A stretch of DNA of 41,773 bases from Gemmatimonadales bacterium (lineage in GTDB: Bacteria > Gemmatimonadota > Gemmatimonadetes > Gemmatimonadales > GWC2-71-9), in NCBI GenBank assembly GCA_025937755.1, contig JAICQR010000007.1:1-41773 (forward strand), in the 5' to 3' direction. Of this stretch, positions 1-10,004 are shown in pieces. The position numbers and the translations under genes are program-made. The notes under the pieces are model-generated. The model ran no database searches, had not been told where the DNA came from, and saw only the letters and a program-made list of their open reading frames with translations. Positions within the stretch are counted from its first letter, which is position 1, and each line of letters begins with the position of its first letter.

Positions 1-81
1 CAGCAGGAACGTGAGGGCCAGGAAGGCGACCGACCATCCGATCGCGGCGGCGCGGGTAAGCCCGCCCTGGGCCGCGCTCAA
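1..81 (-). CDS. Possible 5' end of a membrane protein CDS running off the left edge
   Basis: Reverse complement reads TTG AGC ... = (M)[26 protein letters not shown], overlapping the bioY stop; hydrophobic. Only 27 codons visible. Confidence 0.3.
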   Translation of the reverse strand, partial: MSAAQGGLTRAAAIGWSVAFLALTFLL

Positions 82-632
82 AGGCGCGGCCGAAGTCGCG
101 AGCCCGCCAGCACCAGCAACGCTGCCAGCCCGACCTTGAGCAGGTCGCCCGTGAGAAATGGCACGAAGCCAACGTCGAACGCGCGGCTCGTATCGCCGCC
201 CAGCAGCGCCAGCCAGGCAAATCCTCCAGCATGGATCGCCCCCATCGCGAGCGCGAGGCCCGCCACCAGTCGCAGCAGCCCAGGCCGTGCGGCACTCCAG
301 CCCGCGATCGCAGCCGCGATGGGGAACGCCAGCAGATAGCCACCGGTAGGACCAATCAGGCGGGCAGCGCCAGGCGCCCCAACAGGAGCGAACACCGGTG
401 CGCCCAGGGCGCCGACCAGCAGATAGAGCACCAGCGCTGAAACGCCGCGGGCCGGGCCAAGCATGGCACCCACCACCAGCACGGCCAGCGGCTGCAGCGT
501 CATCGGCACGGGCGAGAACGGCAATGGCACGGCGACCTGCGCCGACACCGCCACCACGGCGACCGCGGCGGCGATCGTGACGGCCTGCTGGCCGGTGCGC
601 AGCCGGGAACCGGCGAACGTGGTGTCGGTCAT
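78..632 (-). CDS. bioY: BioY-family biotin transporter substrate-binding subunit
   Basis: 184 aa hydrophobic protein with BioY-like motifs ([43 protein letters not shown]). Confidence 0.9.
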   Translation of the reverse strand: MTDTTFAGSRLRTGQQAVTIAAAVAVVAVSAQVAVPLPFSPVPMTLQPLAVLVVGAMLGPARGVSALVLYLLVGALGAPVFAPVGAPGAARLIGPTGGYLLAFPIAAAIAGWSAARPGLLRLVAGLALAMGAIHAGGFAWLALLGGDTSRAFDVGFVPFLTGDLLKVGLAALLVLAGSRLRPRL

Positions 633-1819
633 CCGAGCTTCTCCACGGAAAGGGCGACTGCGTTGCCACCACCCAGGCAGAGCGTGGCGAGGCCGGTGGA
701 CTGCTTACGGTCATCCAGTGCGTACAGCAGCGTGGTCAGGACCCGCGCGCCGCTGGCGCCGATCGGATGGCCGAGAGCCACCGCGCCACCATTCACATTG
801 ACGCGGTCCCAGTCCCATCCCAGTTCCCGGCCATCGGCCAGGGCTTGCACAGCGAAGGCTTCGTTGGCCTCGATGAGATCGTAATCTCCGATCGAGGTGC
901 CCGCCTTTTCCATCAATTGCTTCACCGCCTTGACGGGAGCGAAGAACAGGTCACGGGGTGCGCCGCCGGCCGTCGTGTAGGCCGTAATGCGGGCGAGCGG
1001 CTTGAGGCCATGCGCCGTGGCAAACGCGAGCGAGGTTACGACCGTGGCGCTGCCGCCATCGTTGAGACCGGGCGCATTGCCCGCGGTGACGGTGCCGTCC
1101 TTGCGAAACGCGGGCTTGAGCCGGGCCAGGGTCTCGGGCGAGGTGTCTTTTCGGGGCGATTCATCCTGATCGACCACGGTCACCCCGCCCCTGCCCTTCA
1201 CTTCCAGCGGCACGATCTCGGCGTTGAACCGTCCGGCCGCCTGCGCCGCAACGGCCTTCTGGTGGCTCTCGACCGAGAATGCATCCTGTTCCTGCCGGCT
1301 GATGCCCGCCTTTTCCGCCGTGTACTCGGCGTACTCACCCATGTGATTGCCGCCGAACGAGTCCCACAGCCCGTCGTGAATCATTCCGTCCACGATGGTC
1401 TGGTTGCCCGCCTTGATGCCATTGCGATAGCCGTAGAGGTAATGCGGCGCGGACGACATCGATTCCTGGCCGCCAGCGACGATGCACTGGGCGTCGCCTG
1501 CCTTGATGGCCTGGGCCGCCAGCATCACTGCCTTGAGTCCCGACCCGCAGACCTTGTTGACGGTGATGGCGGAAACGGTGTCGGGCAAGCCGGCGGCGAT
1601 CGCGGCCTGACGGGCGGGAGCCTGGCCGCTGCCACCCTGCACCACCTGGCCCATGATCACTTCTTCCACGGCTGCGATATCGATTCCAGCACGCGCCACA
1701 GCCTCGCGCAGGGCCGCGGCCCCGAGCTGTGGCGCCGTAAAGGACGAAAGTGCACCGAGATACCGCCCTATCGGTGTCCGGACTGCGGACACGATGACGG
1801 GCGTAAGCTGGTCGTTCAC
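629..1819 (-). CDS. Acetyl-CoA acetyltransferase (thiolase)
   Basis: 396 aa; thiolase motifs [56 protein letters not shown]; 4-bp overlap with bioY. Confidence 0.95.
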   Translation of the reverse strand: MNDQLTPVIVSAVRTPIGRYLGALSSFTAPQLGAAALREAVARAGIDIAAVEEVIMGQVVQGGSGQAPARQAAIAAGLPDTVSAITVNKVCGSGLKAVMLAAQAIKAGDAQCIVAGGQESMSSAPHYLYGYRNGIKAGNQTIVDGMIHDGLWDSFGGNHMGEYAEYTAEKAGISRQEQDAFSVESHQKAVAAQAAGRFNAEIVPLEVKGRGGVTVVDQDESPRKDTSPETLARLKPAFRKDGTVTAGNAPGLNDGGSATVVTSLAFATAHGLKPLARITAYTTAGGAPRDLFFAPVKAVKQLMEKAGTSIGDYDLIEANEAFAVQALADGRELGWDWDRVNVNGGAVALGHPIGASGARVLTTLLYALDDRKQSTGLATLCLGGGNAVALSVEKLG

Positions 1820-1869
1820 ACGAAAATCCCGATCTTGAGAAAGGACGCTTGCTACGTCCGGAAAATAGC

Positions 1870-3804
1870 CTAGTGGGCCCGCCGTGCCACCTCGTCCAGC
1901 AGGCGCTCCCGGAAGTCTGCCACCGCGAGAACCTCCTGCTTGGCGCCGGTGCCGCGGGCCCGGACAGCCACTGTCCCGGCCTCGGCCTCACGCTGCCCCA
2001 CCACCGCCATGTACGGCACCTTGTGCACTTCCGCATCGCGGATCCGGTAGTTGAGCGTCTCGCTGCGCTCATCCACATGCACCCGGAGTCCTGCCTGCTT
2101 GAGCCCGGCCGCGAGTTCCTTCGCCGCCGGCAGCTGCGCATCGCTGATCGGCACCACCCGCACCTGCTCGGGCGCCAGCCACAACGGAAACGCACCGGCG
2201 AAGTGCTCGATCAGGTTGCCGATGAACCGCTCCAGCGTGCCGTAGATGGCGCGATGGATCATCACGGGCCGATGCGGCTTGTTGTCGGTGCCGGTGTATT
2301 CCAGCTCGAAGCGTTCGGGCAGCTGGAAGTCGAGCTGGATGGTGGGGCCTTGCCAGAGCCGTCCGATGGCATCGCGGAACTTGATGTCGATCTTGGGTCC
2401 GTAGAACGCCCCACCCCCTTCGTCCATCCGGAACGGAATCCCGCTGCGTTCCAGGGCCGCCTTGAGCATGGCCTCAGCCTTGTCCCAGGCAGCGTCGTCG
2501 CCCAGCCGCTCAGGCGGGCGGGTGGACACCTCGAAGTCGAGCTCGAATCCGAAGGCGTCACGCACCAGCCGCTCCACCTGGCTCAGGCACAGGAGGATCT
2601 CGTCTTCCGCCTGGTCCATGGTGCAGAAGATGTGGGCGTCATCCATGCTGAGCCCGCGCACCCGGAGCAGACCGTGCAGCACGCCCGACCGCTCGTTGCG
2701 GTATACGTTGGCCACCTCCGACAGCCGGAGCGGCAGGTCGCGGTAGCTGCGCTGCTGGCTCTTGTAGATCAGGCAGTGCATCGGGCAGTTCATGGGCTTG
2801 ACCCGATACTTCACGTCCTCATCCTCGCCGGCGCCCGCTCCCATCGCGGGATACTGGTTGGCAGCATAGAGCGGCAGGTGCCCCGAAATCCTGAACAGTT
2901 CCTCTCTGGTGATGTTCGGGGTGTACACCAGCTCGTATCCGCTGCGAACGTTGTCATCCTCGACTGCGCGGCTCAGGAGCCACTTGACCATGGCGCCCTT
3001 GGGGTGCCAGAAGACCAGCCCGGGACCAACCGCATCCTGGATCGAATAGAGGTCCAGCTGCTTGCCGAGCACCCGATGGTCGCGCTTGCGGGCTTCCTCG
3101 AGCCGGTTCAGGTACTGCTCCAGGTCTTCCTTCTTGAACCACGCCGTCCCGTAAATGCGCTGCAGCATCTGCCGCCTTTCATCGCCACGCCAGTACGCGC
3201 CCGCGGCATGCAGCAGCTTGAAGTGCTTCAGCCGGCCGGTCGACGGCACATGCGGCCCGCGACAGAGGTCGGTGAACGGACCATCGGTGTAGATCGTTAT
3301 GGTCTCGTCATCGCCCAGCTCGCTGATGCGCTCGAGCTTGAGCGGGTCATCGGCAAAGCGGCGATTGGCGCCCTCACGATCCACCACCTCCCGCACAAAG
3401 GGGAAGTCGGACTTCACGACCGCTGCCATTCTGCTCTCGATGTTCTCGAGATCCTCCGGCGTGAACGGCCGCGGCACTTCGAAGTCGTAGTAGAAGCCGT
3501 CTTCGATCGACGGCCCAAACCCGATGCCCGCGCCGGGAAACAGCTCGCGCACGGCCGTCGCAAGCACGTGCGCCGCCGAATGGCGCAGCACGCCCAGCGC
3601 ATCAGGATCGCGGTCAGTGAGGATGGCCAGCGTCGCGTCTGATTCGATGGGCCGGTCCAGGTCGCGGATGGTGCCGTCGATCCGCGCCGCCAGTGCGGCG
3701 CGGGCAAGGCCTGCGCCGATGGACTCTGCGACCTGGCGCGCCGAGGTGCCGGCCGGCACTTCTCGCACCGAACCATCCGGCAGCGTCAGCTTGATCATGC
3801 TCAC
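1870..3804 (-). CDS. thrS: Threonyl-tRNA synthetase
   Basis: 644 aa full-length ThrS (TGS domain, HSAAHVLA, class II motifs, [31 protein letters not shown]); GTG start. Confidence 0.97.
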   Translation of the reverse strand: MSMIKLTLPDGSVREVPAGTSARQVAESIGAGLARAALAARIDGTIRDLDRPIESDATLAILTDRDPDALGVLRHSAAHVLATAVRELFPGAGIGFGPSIEDGFYYDFEVPRPFTPEDLENIESRMAAVVKSDFPFVREVVDREGANRRFADDPLKLERISELGDDETITIYTDGPFTDLCRGPHVPSTGRLKHFKLLHAAGAYWRGDERRQMLQRIYGTAWFKKEDLEQYLNRLEEARKRDHRVLGKQLDLYSIQDAVGPGLVFWHPKGAMVKWLLSRAVEDDNVRSGYELVYTPNITREELFRISGHLPLYAANQYPAMGAGAGEDEDVKYRVKPMNCPMHCLIYKSQQRSYRDLPLRLSEVANVYRNERSGVLHGLLRVRGLSMDDAHIFCTMDQAEDEILLCLSQVERLVRDAFGFELDFEVSTRPPERLGDDAAWDKAEAMLKAALERSGIPFRMDEGGGAFYGPKIDIKFRDAIGRLWQGPTIQLDFQLPERFELEYTGTDNKPHRPVMIHRAIYGTLERFIGNLIEHFAGAFPLWLAPEQVRVVPISDAQLPAAKELAAGLKQAGLRVHVDERSETLNYRIRDAEVHKVPYMAVVGQREAEAGTVAVRARGTGAKQEVLAVADFRERLLDEVARRAH

Positions 3805-3953
3805 GGTGCCACCTCGACCGCGGCGGGTGGCATCACCGGATCTGAATCGGGTGCCAGCATGAAGTACGCCGCCAGGCCGGCCACCAGAATGACGGCGACG
3901 ACCAGCCAGCGACTCAGGTCCCGGAAGGTCACGCTGACCCGTTCATCGGACAT
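3801..3953 (-). CDS. Small single-TM protein (50 aa), translationally coupled to thrS
   Basis: Manual translation [50 protein letters not shown]; its TGA overlaps the thrS GTG start. Below the ORF-track size cut-off. Confidence 0.6.
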   Translation of the reverse strand: MSDERVSVTFRDLSRWLVVAVILVAGLAAYFMLAPDSDPVMPPAAVEVAP

Positions 3954-4051
3954 CTCGACCATCCCCACATGAGGGCTTGAGGTGCGTGCTCGATCTGCAA
4001 TCAGGGTGTTAACTTAACGCGGCAGGAACCCGATTGGCACGAGGAGCTGAA

Positions 4052-4486
4052 GTGAGACCCAGACATCATATTTCCGGCACCGAGATCGTGGCGCTCGGCC
4101 TGGGGGGCTTTCTGGCGGGTGCGCTGGCTGGGATCGCCCTCAGCGCCTGGACCGGCGGCATCAATCGTGAGCGGATTACCCGGGTGGCACGGAGAGTCCG
4201 GAAACCCGCGGTCCCCATGCCGCCGGCCGGCAGCGACGCGGTCCGCGCGGCACAGGAAGCGCTGCTGGCGGATCCTGCCCTGGCCACCCTGGGCCTCCGG
4301 GTAGCCGCCCAGGCTGGTGCGGGAATCGAGCTGCGGGGGTGGGTAGCATCGCGCGCGCTCCGAGCTCGTGCTGCACGGGTGCTGGTGGCCGCCGGCCTCG
4401 GACCAGTATCCAATGGATTGCTGGTGCGGGGAGAGGACGACCGCGACGTGATTCCGATGATGCCTCGCAGCGACCAGCACGCATGA
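4052..4486 (+). CDS. BON-domain-like small membrane-anchored protein
   Basis: GTG start after GAGGAG; N-terminal TM (IVALGLGGFLAGALAGIALSAW) and a C-terminal stretch resembling a BON domain (ALATLGLRVAAQAGAGIELRGWVASRALRARAARVLVAAGLGPVSNGLLV). Confidence 0.6.
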   Translation: MRPRHHISGTEIVALGLGGFLAGALAGIALSAWTGGINRERITRVARRVRKPAVPMPPAGSDAVRAAQEALLADPALATLGLRVAAQAGAGIELRGWVASRALRARAARVLVAAGLGPVSNGLLVRGEDDRDVIPMMPRSDQHA

Positions 4487-7167
4487 CCGAGCCGCTCGAC
4501 CCTCAATACGACCCATCCGGCATCGAGCGCCCGCTCTACGAGAGTTGGGAGCAGCGCGGTTTCTTCCAGCCCCGGCCGTCGTCCCGGAATCTCCCGCCCT
4601 ACGTGATCATGATGCCGCCGCCCAATGTGACGGCGCAGTTGCACATGGGCCATGGCCTCAACAACACCGTGCAGGATGCGCTGGTGCGCTTTGCCCGCAT
4701 GCGCGGCCGGGAGACCCTGTGGCTCCCCGGTACCGACCATGCCGGTATCGCCACCCAGAACGTGGTGGAGCGGCAGCTGGCCAAGGAAGGTCTCACCCGG
4801 TTCGATATCGGAAGGGATGCTTTCGAGGCACGGGTGTGGGAGTTTGTCCGGGAGACGGGCTCGACCATCCTGCACCAGCTCCGCACCATCGGCTCGAGCT
4901 GCGACTGGAGCCGAACCTACTTCACGCTCGATCCCGACCTGTCGGTGGCCGTGCGCGAAGCGTTCGTGCGGCTCTACGAGCAGGACCGCATCTACCGCGG
5001 GCTGTACATCATCAACTGGTGTCCCCGCTGCCTCACGGCACTGTCCAATGAGGAAGTGGACAAGGTCGAAGAGTCAGGCCACCTGTGGCACCTCCGCTAC
5101 CCGCTGGAGGCGGGCGGCCACCTGACAGTTGCCACCACCCGGCCGGAAACCATGCTGGGCGACACCGGCGTGGCGGTCCACCCGGAAGACCCGCGATACC
5201 GCGACCTGATCGGCACCGAGGTACTGCTTCCGCTGGTGGACCGGCGCATCCCCATCGTGGCCGACGAGGCCGTGGACCGCGCGTTTGGCACGGGCGCCGT
5301 GAAAGTGACACCGGCGCACGATCCGGTGGACTTTGAGATCGGCAAGCGCGCCGGGCTCGAGAGCCTGGACATCATGACGCCCGACGCGCGCATGAACGAC
5401 GCGGTGCCGGAGCGGTTCCGGGGTCTCGACCGCTACGACGCGCGGAAACTGGTGGTGCGCGAGTTCGAGCAGTTGGGCCTGCTGGAGAAGATCGAATCCC
5501 ATCAGCACGCCGTGGGGCATTGCTATCGGTGCGGCACCGTGATCGAGCCGCGACTTTCCGAGCAATGGTTCGTGCGGATGCAGCCCCTGGCAGAGCCGGC
5601 TCTCAAGGCCTATCGCGATGGACGCCTGCGCTTCATTCCCGAGCGGCGGGGCGACGAATATGCGATGTGGATGGAAAACATCCGCGACTGGACCATCTCA
5701 CGTCAGCTGTGGTGGGGCCACCGGATTCCGGTGTGGTACTGCGATGCACCCGGGTGCGGCAAGGTCACGGCCAGCCGCGAAGACCTCGCCTCCTGCCCCG
5801 ACTGTGGCGGGCCCGTGCGCCAGGACGACGACGTGCTCGATACCTGGTTCTCTTCCTGGCTGGTGCCATTGAGTTCGCTCGGCTGGCCCGACGAAACGCC
5901 GGACCTCGAGCGCTATTACCCCGGCACCACACTCGTCACCGCGCCCGAGATCCTGTTCTTCTGGGTGGCCCGGATGGTGATGGCGGGATGCCAGTTCCGG
6001 AATGACATTCCGTTCGACACGGTGTATCTGCACGGTACGGTGCGTGATACCCAGCACCGGAAGATGTCCAAGTCGCTGGGCAATGGCATCGATCCGCTCG
6101 ACGTGGTGGATCGCTATGGCGCCGACGCGTTGCGCTTCGTGATTCTGTCCGGCATGGCGGTTGGCACCGACCTGATCCTCGACCCCGAGGACCTCGACAG
6201 TTCGTTCGCGGCAGGCCGCAACTTCGCCAACAAGCTGTGGAATGCAGGACGGTTCATCCTTTCCAACTTCGACGGACCGGTGCGCCCGCTCGCTGGCGCA
6301 TATGCCAACACGGTGCGCAGGGACGAGCTCACGTTGGCCGACCGGTGGATCATCGCGCGCTGTGATGCGATGGTGCGGGAAGCGACCGACGCCTTCGAGC
6401 GGTTCCGCCTCAACGATGCAGCAGGCGCGGCGTACCGTTTCATCTGGAGCGACCTCGCCGACTGGTACATCGAGCAGGTGAAGCCGCGGCTCTACGGGAG
6501 CCGCCCCGGCGGCGATGTGGCTCGCGCTGTGCTGGCCCGCACCTTCGACACCGCGCTGCGGGTGCTGCATCCGGTCATGCCGTTCATCACCGAGGCGCTC
6601 TGGACCCGGCTGCCGGGCCGGGCTGGCGGCCAGTCGCTCATGGTGGCCGCGTGGCCGGAGCCGGACGCCCGTGCGCGCGACAATGCCGCCCTTCGCGACT
6701 TCGCGCTGGTGCAGGAGCTGATTGGCGCGGTGCGCCAGCTGCGGGCCGAGTATCGGGTCACCCCGGGCAGGCAGGTGGCGGTGCACGTCGCGCCGGCCTC
6801 CGCCGCTGCCCGCAACGCATTCGAGGCCGAGCGCGACACGGTGGAGCGGCTGGCCAGGGTGGGGCCGCTCCATCTTGAGGGTGACGGCGCGGGCCCCGAA
6901 GGCGGGCATGCAGTGCTGCCTGACGGCACCGCGATCGTGGTGCCACTGGGAGAAGCCATCGACCTCGAGAAGGAGTGTGGCCGGCTGGGCGAGGAAGCCG
7001 CGCGCCTGGATCGGCTGGTGGCATCGCAGCACGCGAAGCTGGCCAACCAGCAGTTCGTCTCGCGCGCCCCGTCACACGTAGTGGCGGGTGAGCGCGAGAA
7101 GCTGGCAAGCTGGCAGGAACAACTCGGAGTTCTCGCCGCCAAGCGCCAGGCACTGGGCTGCGGATGA
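4483..7167 (+). CDS. valS: Valyl-tRNA synthetase
   Basis: MTEPLDPQYDPSGIE start; class I motifs PPPNVTAQLHMGHGLNNTVQDALVRF, KMSKSLGNGIDPLD; C-terminal coiled-coil arm. ATGA overlap with the upstream CDS. Confidence 0.97.
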   Translation: MTEPLDPQYDPSGIERPLYESWEQRGFFQPRPSSRNLPPYVIMMPPPNVTAQLHMGHGLNNTVQDALVRFARMRGRETLWLPGTDHAGIATQNVVERQLAKEGLTRFDIGRDAFEARVWEFVRETGSTILHQLRTIGSSCDWSRTYFTLDPDLSVAVREAFVRLYEQDRIYRGLYIINWCPRCLTALSNEEVDKVEESGHLWHLRYPLEAGGHLTVATTRPETMLGDTGVAVHPEDPRYRDLIGTEVLLPLVDRRIPIVADEAVDRAFGTGAVKVTPAHDPVDFEIGKRAGLESLDIMTPDARMNDAVPERFRGLDRYDARKLVVREFEQLGLLEKIESHQHAVGHCYRCGTVIEPRLSEQWFVRMQPLAEPALKAYRDGRLRFIPERRGDEYAMWMENIRDWTISRQLWWGHRIPVWYCDAPGCGKVTASREDLASCPDCGGPVRQDDDVLDTWFSSWLVPLSSLGWPDETPDLERYYPGTTLVTAPEILFFWVARMVMAGCQFRNDIPFDTVYLHGTVRDTQHRKMSKSLGNGIDPLDVVDRYGADALRFVILSGMAVGTDLILDPEDLDSSFAAGRNFANKLWNAGRFILSNFDGPVRPLAGAYANTVRRDELTLADRWIIARCDAMVREATDAFERFRLNDAAGAAYRFIWSDLADWYIEQVKPRLYGSRPGGDVARAVLARTFDTALRVLHPVMPFITEALWTRLPGRAGGQSLMVAAWPEPDARARDNAALRDFALVQELIGAVRQLRAEYRVTPGRQVAVHVAPASAAARNAFEAERDTVERLARVGPLHLEGDGAGPEGGHAVLPDGTAIVVPLGEAIDLEKECGRLGEEAARLDRLVASQHAKLANQQFVSRAPSHVVAGEREKLASWQEQLGVLAAKRQALGCG

Positions 7168-8387
7168 AGCTTCTGGCGGGGTTGGTGCTCGTGGCGCTGG
7201 TTGCCTGCGCCCGGATCGAGCCGCCCCCGGGCGGTCCGCCCGATCAGGCGCCCCCTCTCCTGGTGGCGGTCACGCCGGACAGCATGGCGTCGTTGCCGGG
7301 CTTCGATGGGGAAGTCGAGTTCCGGGTCAACGTAGTCGTCAGCGAGGGCAGCAGCCCCAGCAGGGGCACTGGCACCGGGGACCTCGAACGGCTGGTGCTG
7401 CTGTCGCCCACCGACCGGGTACCTGACGTCAGCTGGAAGCGGAACCGTATCACGGTGCGCCCGCGGGAGGGCTGGCGCCCGAATACCGTGTACCGGGTGG
7501 AACTGCTGCCTGGCGTCATGGACCTCCGCAACAACCGGGCGATTTCCCTCGGCAGGACGCTCACGTTCACTACCGGCGGCGAGACGCCCCGCGACACGCT
7601 GGCAGTGCGGGTGTACGACTGGACCACCGGACGTCCCGCCGCGCGCGCACTGGTGGAAGCCTTCCTCCTTCCCGACAGCCTTCGCTACCGCTTCACCACC
7701 GACTCGGCGGGCCGACTGCTGGCGGCACCATTGCCCGCCGGCCAGTTCATGGTCTACGCCATCATCGACGCCAACAGCAACAGCCTGCGGGAGGAGCGCG
7801 AGGCGTTCGATAGTGTCACCGTGGCCACCGGCGCCGACAGCGTGGAACTGTGGACCTTCGCGCACGACACCGTGCCGCCGCGGATCCGCGAGGCCCTCTC
7901 GCGTGACAGCATCACGGTCGCAGTGCAGTTCAGCCAGTCGTTGCATCCGTCGGCGCGGTTCAGCGCCGACTCGGTGAGCGTGTGGCGGCTCGCCGACTCC
8001 AGCGCCGTCGACGTGGAATGGCTGTTGAGGGAGGCCGAGGCCGACAGCCTGCAACGCGCCGCCCGGGATTCAGCTGCTGCGGCTGCCGAAGGCGACACGA
8101 CGCTTCGGCGTCCGCCTGCCGACACGACGGTCGACGCCGGGCGGCTCAAGCCGGGTGCACTCCCCGGAGCACGGGGCGCGGAGACCCCAAGCCGGGCGCC
8201 GCTGAGCGACCGGGTCCTGCTCCGGCTGGCAGCGCCGATGGATTCCGCCGGACGATATGGCTTCTCCATTCGCGGTGTACGCAACGTCACCGGCGTGAGC
8301 GCGACCACCGAGGGGCGCTTTGTGGCTCCCGAACCGCGACCCACCATGGCCGCGCCGGTGGTAGACTCCCTGCCCCGACGGCCATGA
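7164..8387 (+). CDS. Lipoprotein with N-terminal Ig-like (SbsA/Big_5-type) domain
   Basis: Lipobox LVALVACARIEPPPGGPPDQAPP; Ig-like strand pattern VTPDSMASLPG...VEFRVNVVVSEG...LTFTTGG. ATGA overlap with valS. Confidence 0.7.
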   Translation: MKLLAGLVLVALVACARIEPPPGGPPDQAPPLLVAVTPDSMASLPGFDGEVEFRVNVVVSEGSSPSRGTGTGDLERLVLLSPTDRVPDVSWKRNRITVRPREGWRPNTVYRVELLPGVMDLRNNRAISLGRTLTFTTGGETPRDTLAVRVYDWTTGRPAARALVEAFLLPDSLRYRFTTDSAGRLLAAPLPAGQFMVYAIIDANSNSLREEREAFDSVTVATGADSVELWTFAHDTVPPRIREALSRDSITVAVQFSQSLHPSARFSADSVSVWRLADSSAVDVEWLLREAEADSLQRAARDSAAAAAEGDTTLRRPPADTTVDAGRLKPGALPGARGAETPSRAPLSDRVLLRLAAPMDSAGRYGFSIRGVRNVTGVSATTEGRFVAPEPRPTMAAPVVDSLPRRP

Positions 8388-9769
8388 CCGACACGCGGCG
8401 CAACCTGCCGTCCATCGAGCGACTGCTCACGGACCCCGACATTGCCGCGCTGCTCGACCGTGCCCCGAGGGAGGAAGTGGTGCAGGCGGCCCGTGAGGCT
8501 GTGGCTGCGGCCCGCAGCAGCCGAGACCTTGAGGATCGCAACTGGGCGTCCGAGGTGGCGGACCGCCTGGCGGCCCGCGGCCGGAGCAGCCTCCGGCCGG
8601 TCATCAACGCCACCGGGGTTGTGCTGCATACCAATCTCGGACGTGCCCCGCTGGCGGACGCGGCACTTCGCGCGATGCACGAGATTGGTCGCGGCTACTC
8701 CACCCTCGAATACGACCTCGACGCCGGCATCAGGGGGCATCGGTCTGATCACGTCCGCGAACTCGCCTCGCGCCTGACCGGCGCCGAGGACGCGCTGGTG
8801 GTCAACAACGCCGCCGCCGCGCTGGTCCTGGCGCTAGCGGCGCTGGGTGGCAGCGGCGGCGTCGCCATATCGCGCGGCGAGCTGATCGAAATTGGCGGAT
8901 CGTTCCGGATTCCCGACATCCTGCGCGCCACCGGGGCGCGGCTGACCGAGATCGGAACCACCAACCGCACCCATCTCGACGATTACGCGAAGGCACTCGA
9001 TGCCGGTGCCAGCTGCGTGCTGGTCGTGCACCGTTCCAACTTCGTCCAGTCAGGCTACGTCCACGCCCCCTCCCCGACCGACGTGGCGAAGCTCGCCAGA
9101 CAGCGGAGCGTGCCCTGCATTCACGATCTCGGCAGCGGTCTCCTGCTCGAGCTCGAGGGGTCTCCACTGGCAGACGAACCAACCCTGGGCGAGGCAGTTG
9201 CCGCCGGGGCCGACATTGTCATCGCGAGCGGCGACAAGCTGCTTGGCGGCCCGCAGGCCGGGATCATGGTGGGGCGGCGTGACGCGGTGGCCGCCTGCCG
9301 GTCGCATCCCCTCGCGCGCGCCGTTCGGTCGGACAAGTTCACGCTCGCTGCACTCGAGGCCACACTGCGACTCTACCAGGAACCGGATCGCGCCCGTCGA
9401 GAGATCCCCGTGCTGGCCATGCTGACCGCCACGCCGGCGGCAGTGGCGGCTCGGGCGCAGCGGCTGGTGGTGCAGTTGCCTGCTGAGTTCGACCCCAGGA
9501 CCGAGGATGGGACATCCGCGGTCGGTGGCGGCGCGGCGCCTGCGGTGAACCTGCCCACGACGCTGGTGACGCTGGCACCGGGCCCGCTCGGGGTGCAGGG
9601 ACTGTTGCTGCGGCTCCGCTTGGGCGAGCCCGCGATCGTGGCTCGTGCCGAGGGTGATCGCGTGGCGCTGGACCCCCGGACGATGACCGAAGAGGACCTG
9701 GTACCCACCGCCCGGGCGATCATCAACGTTGGCGTTGACCCGGCGGCAGAAGCGGATGAGCTTTCCTGA
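8384..9769 (+). CDS. selA: L-seryl-tRNA(Sec) selenium transferase
   Basis: LRPVINATGVVLHTNLGRAPL, EIGGSFRIPDILRATGARLTEIGTTNRTHLDDY and PLP-Lys motif SGDKLLGGPQAGI; start inside the longer ORF 7982-9769, ATGA overlap with the upstream CDS. Confidence 0.95.
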   Translation: MTDTRRNLPSIERLLTDPDIAALLDRAPREEVVQAAREAVAAARSSRDLEDRNWASEVADRLAARGRSSLRPVINATGVVLHTNLGRAPLADAALRAMHEIGRGYSTLEYDLDAGIRGHRSDHVRELASRLTGAEDALVVNNAAAALVLALAALGGSGGVAISRGELIEIGGSFRIPDILRATGARLTEIGTTNRTHLDDYAKALDAGASCVLVVHRSNFVQSGYVHAPSPTDVAKLARQRSVPCIHDLGSGLLLELEGSPLADEPTLGEAVAAGADIVIASGDKLLGGPQAGIMVGRRDAVAACRSHPLARAVRSDKFTLAALEATLRLYQEPDRARREIPVLAMLTATPAAVAARAQRLVVQLPAEFDPRTEDGTSAVGGGAAPAVNLPTTLVTLAPGPLGVQGLLLRLRLGEPAIVARAEGDRVALDPRTMTEEDLVPTARAIINVGVDPAAEADELS

Positions 9770-9783
9770 GGCACACGCCACAC

Positions 9784-9805
9784 GCCGGGGCCGTTCGGCC
9801 CCGGC
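9784..9805. other. Perfect stem-loop (9-bp stem, GTTC loop)
   Basis: GCCGGGGCC-GTTC-GGCCCCGGC between the selA stop and a 58-aa ORF; no T-run follows. Confidence 0.7.
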
Positions 9806-9823
9806 TATCAGAGAGGAGCGAGA

Positions 9824-10000
9824 ATGGGCAAGCGGGATGATGAACGCATCGCACGGCTGGCGGCCAAGAACGCGGCCAAGCCGGCGGTGCCCAAAGCCGA
9901 ACGCGACAAGCAGTTCGACTCGACGTTGAAGCACCGGCCGGAAGAACAGTCCAAGGAGACCAAGGACCTGTTCAAGGAAATGAAGCGGCGAGAGTTCTGA
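9824..10000 (+). CDS. Small highly charged protein (58 aa)
   Basis: Strong RBS (AGAGGAGCGAGA) then MGKRDDERIARLAAKNAAKPAVPKAERDKQFDSTLKHRPEEQSKETKDLFKEMKRREF*. Not in the ORF track (too short). Confidence 0.75.
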   Translation: MGKRDDERIARLAAKNAAKPAVPKAERDKQFDSTLKHRPEEQSKETKDLFKEMKRREF

Positions 10001-10004
10001 AGGG

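Noticed and set aside
1849-3642. 597-aa plus-strand ORF opposite thrS
   Set aside because: Antisense shadow ORF; thrS is unambiguous on the minus strand.
3801-4051. T-box or riboswitch leader for thrS
   Set aside because: The upstream region is a coding small ORF and a short divergent gap; no T-box core seen, and T-boxes would be unexpected here.
5698-8054. Long minus-strand ORFs (444 and 520 aa) opposite valS and the lipoprotein
   Set aside because: Shadow ORFs of GC-rich coding sequence; no family motifs.
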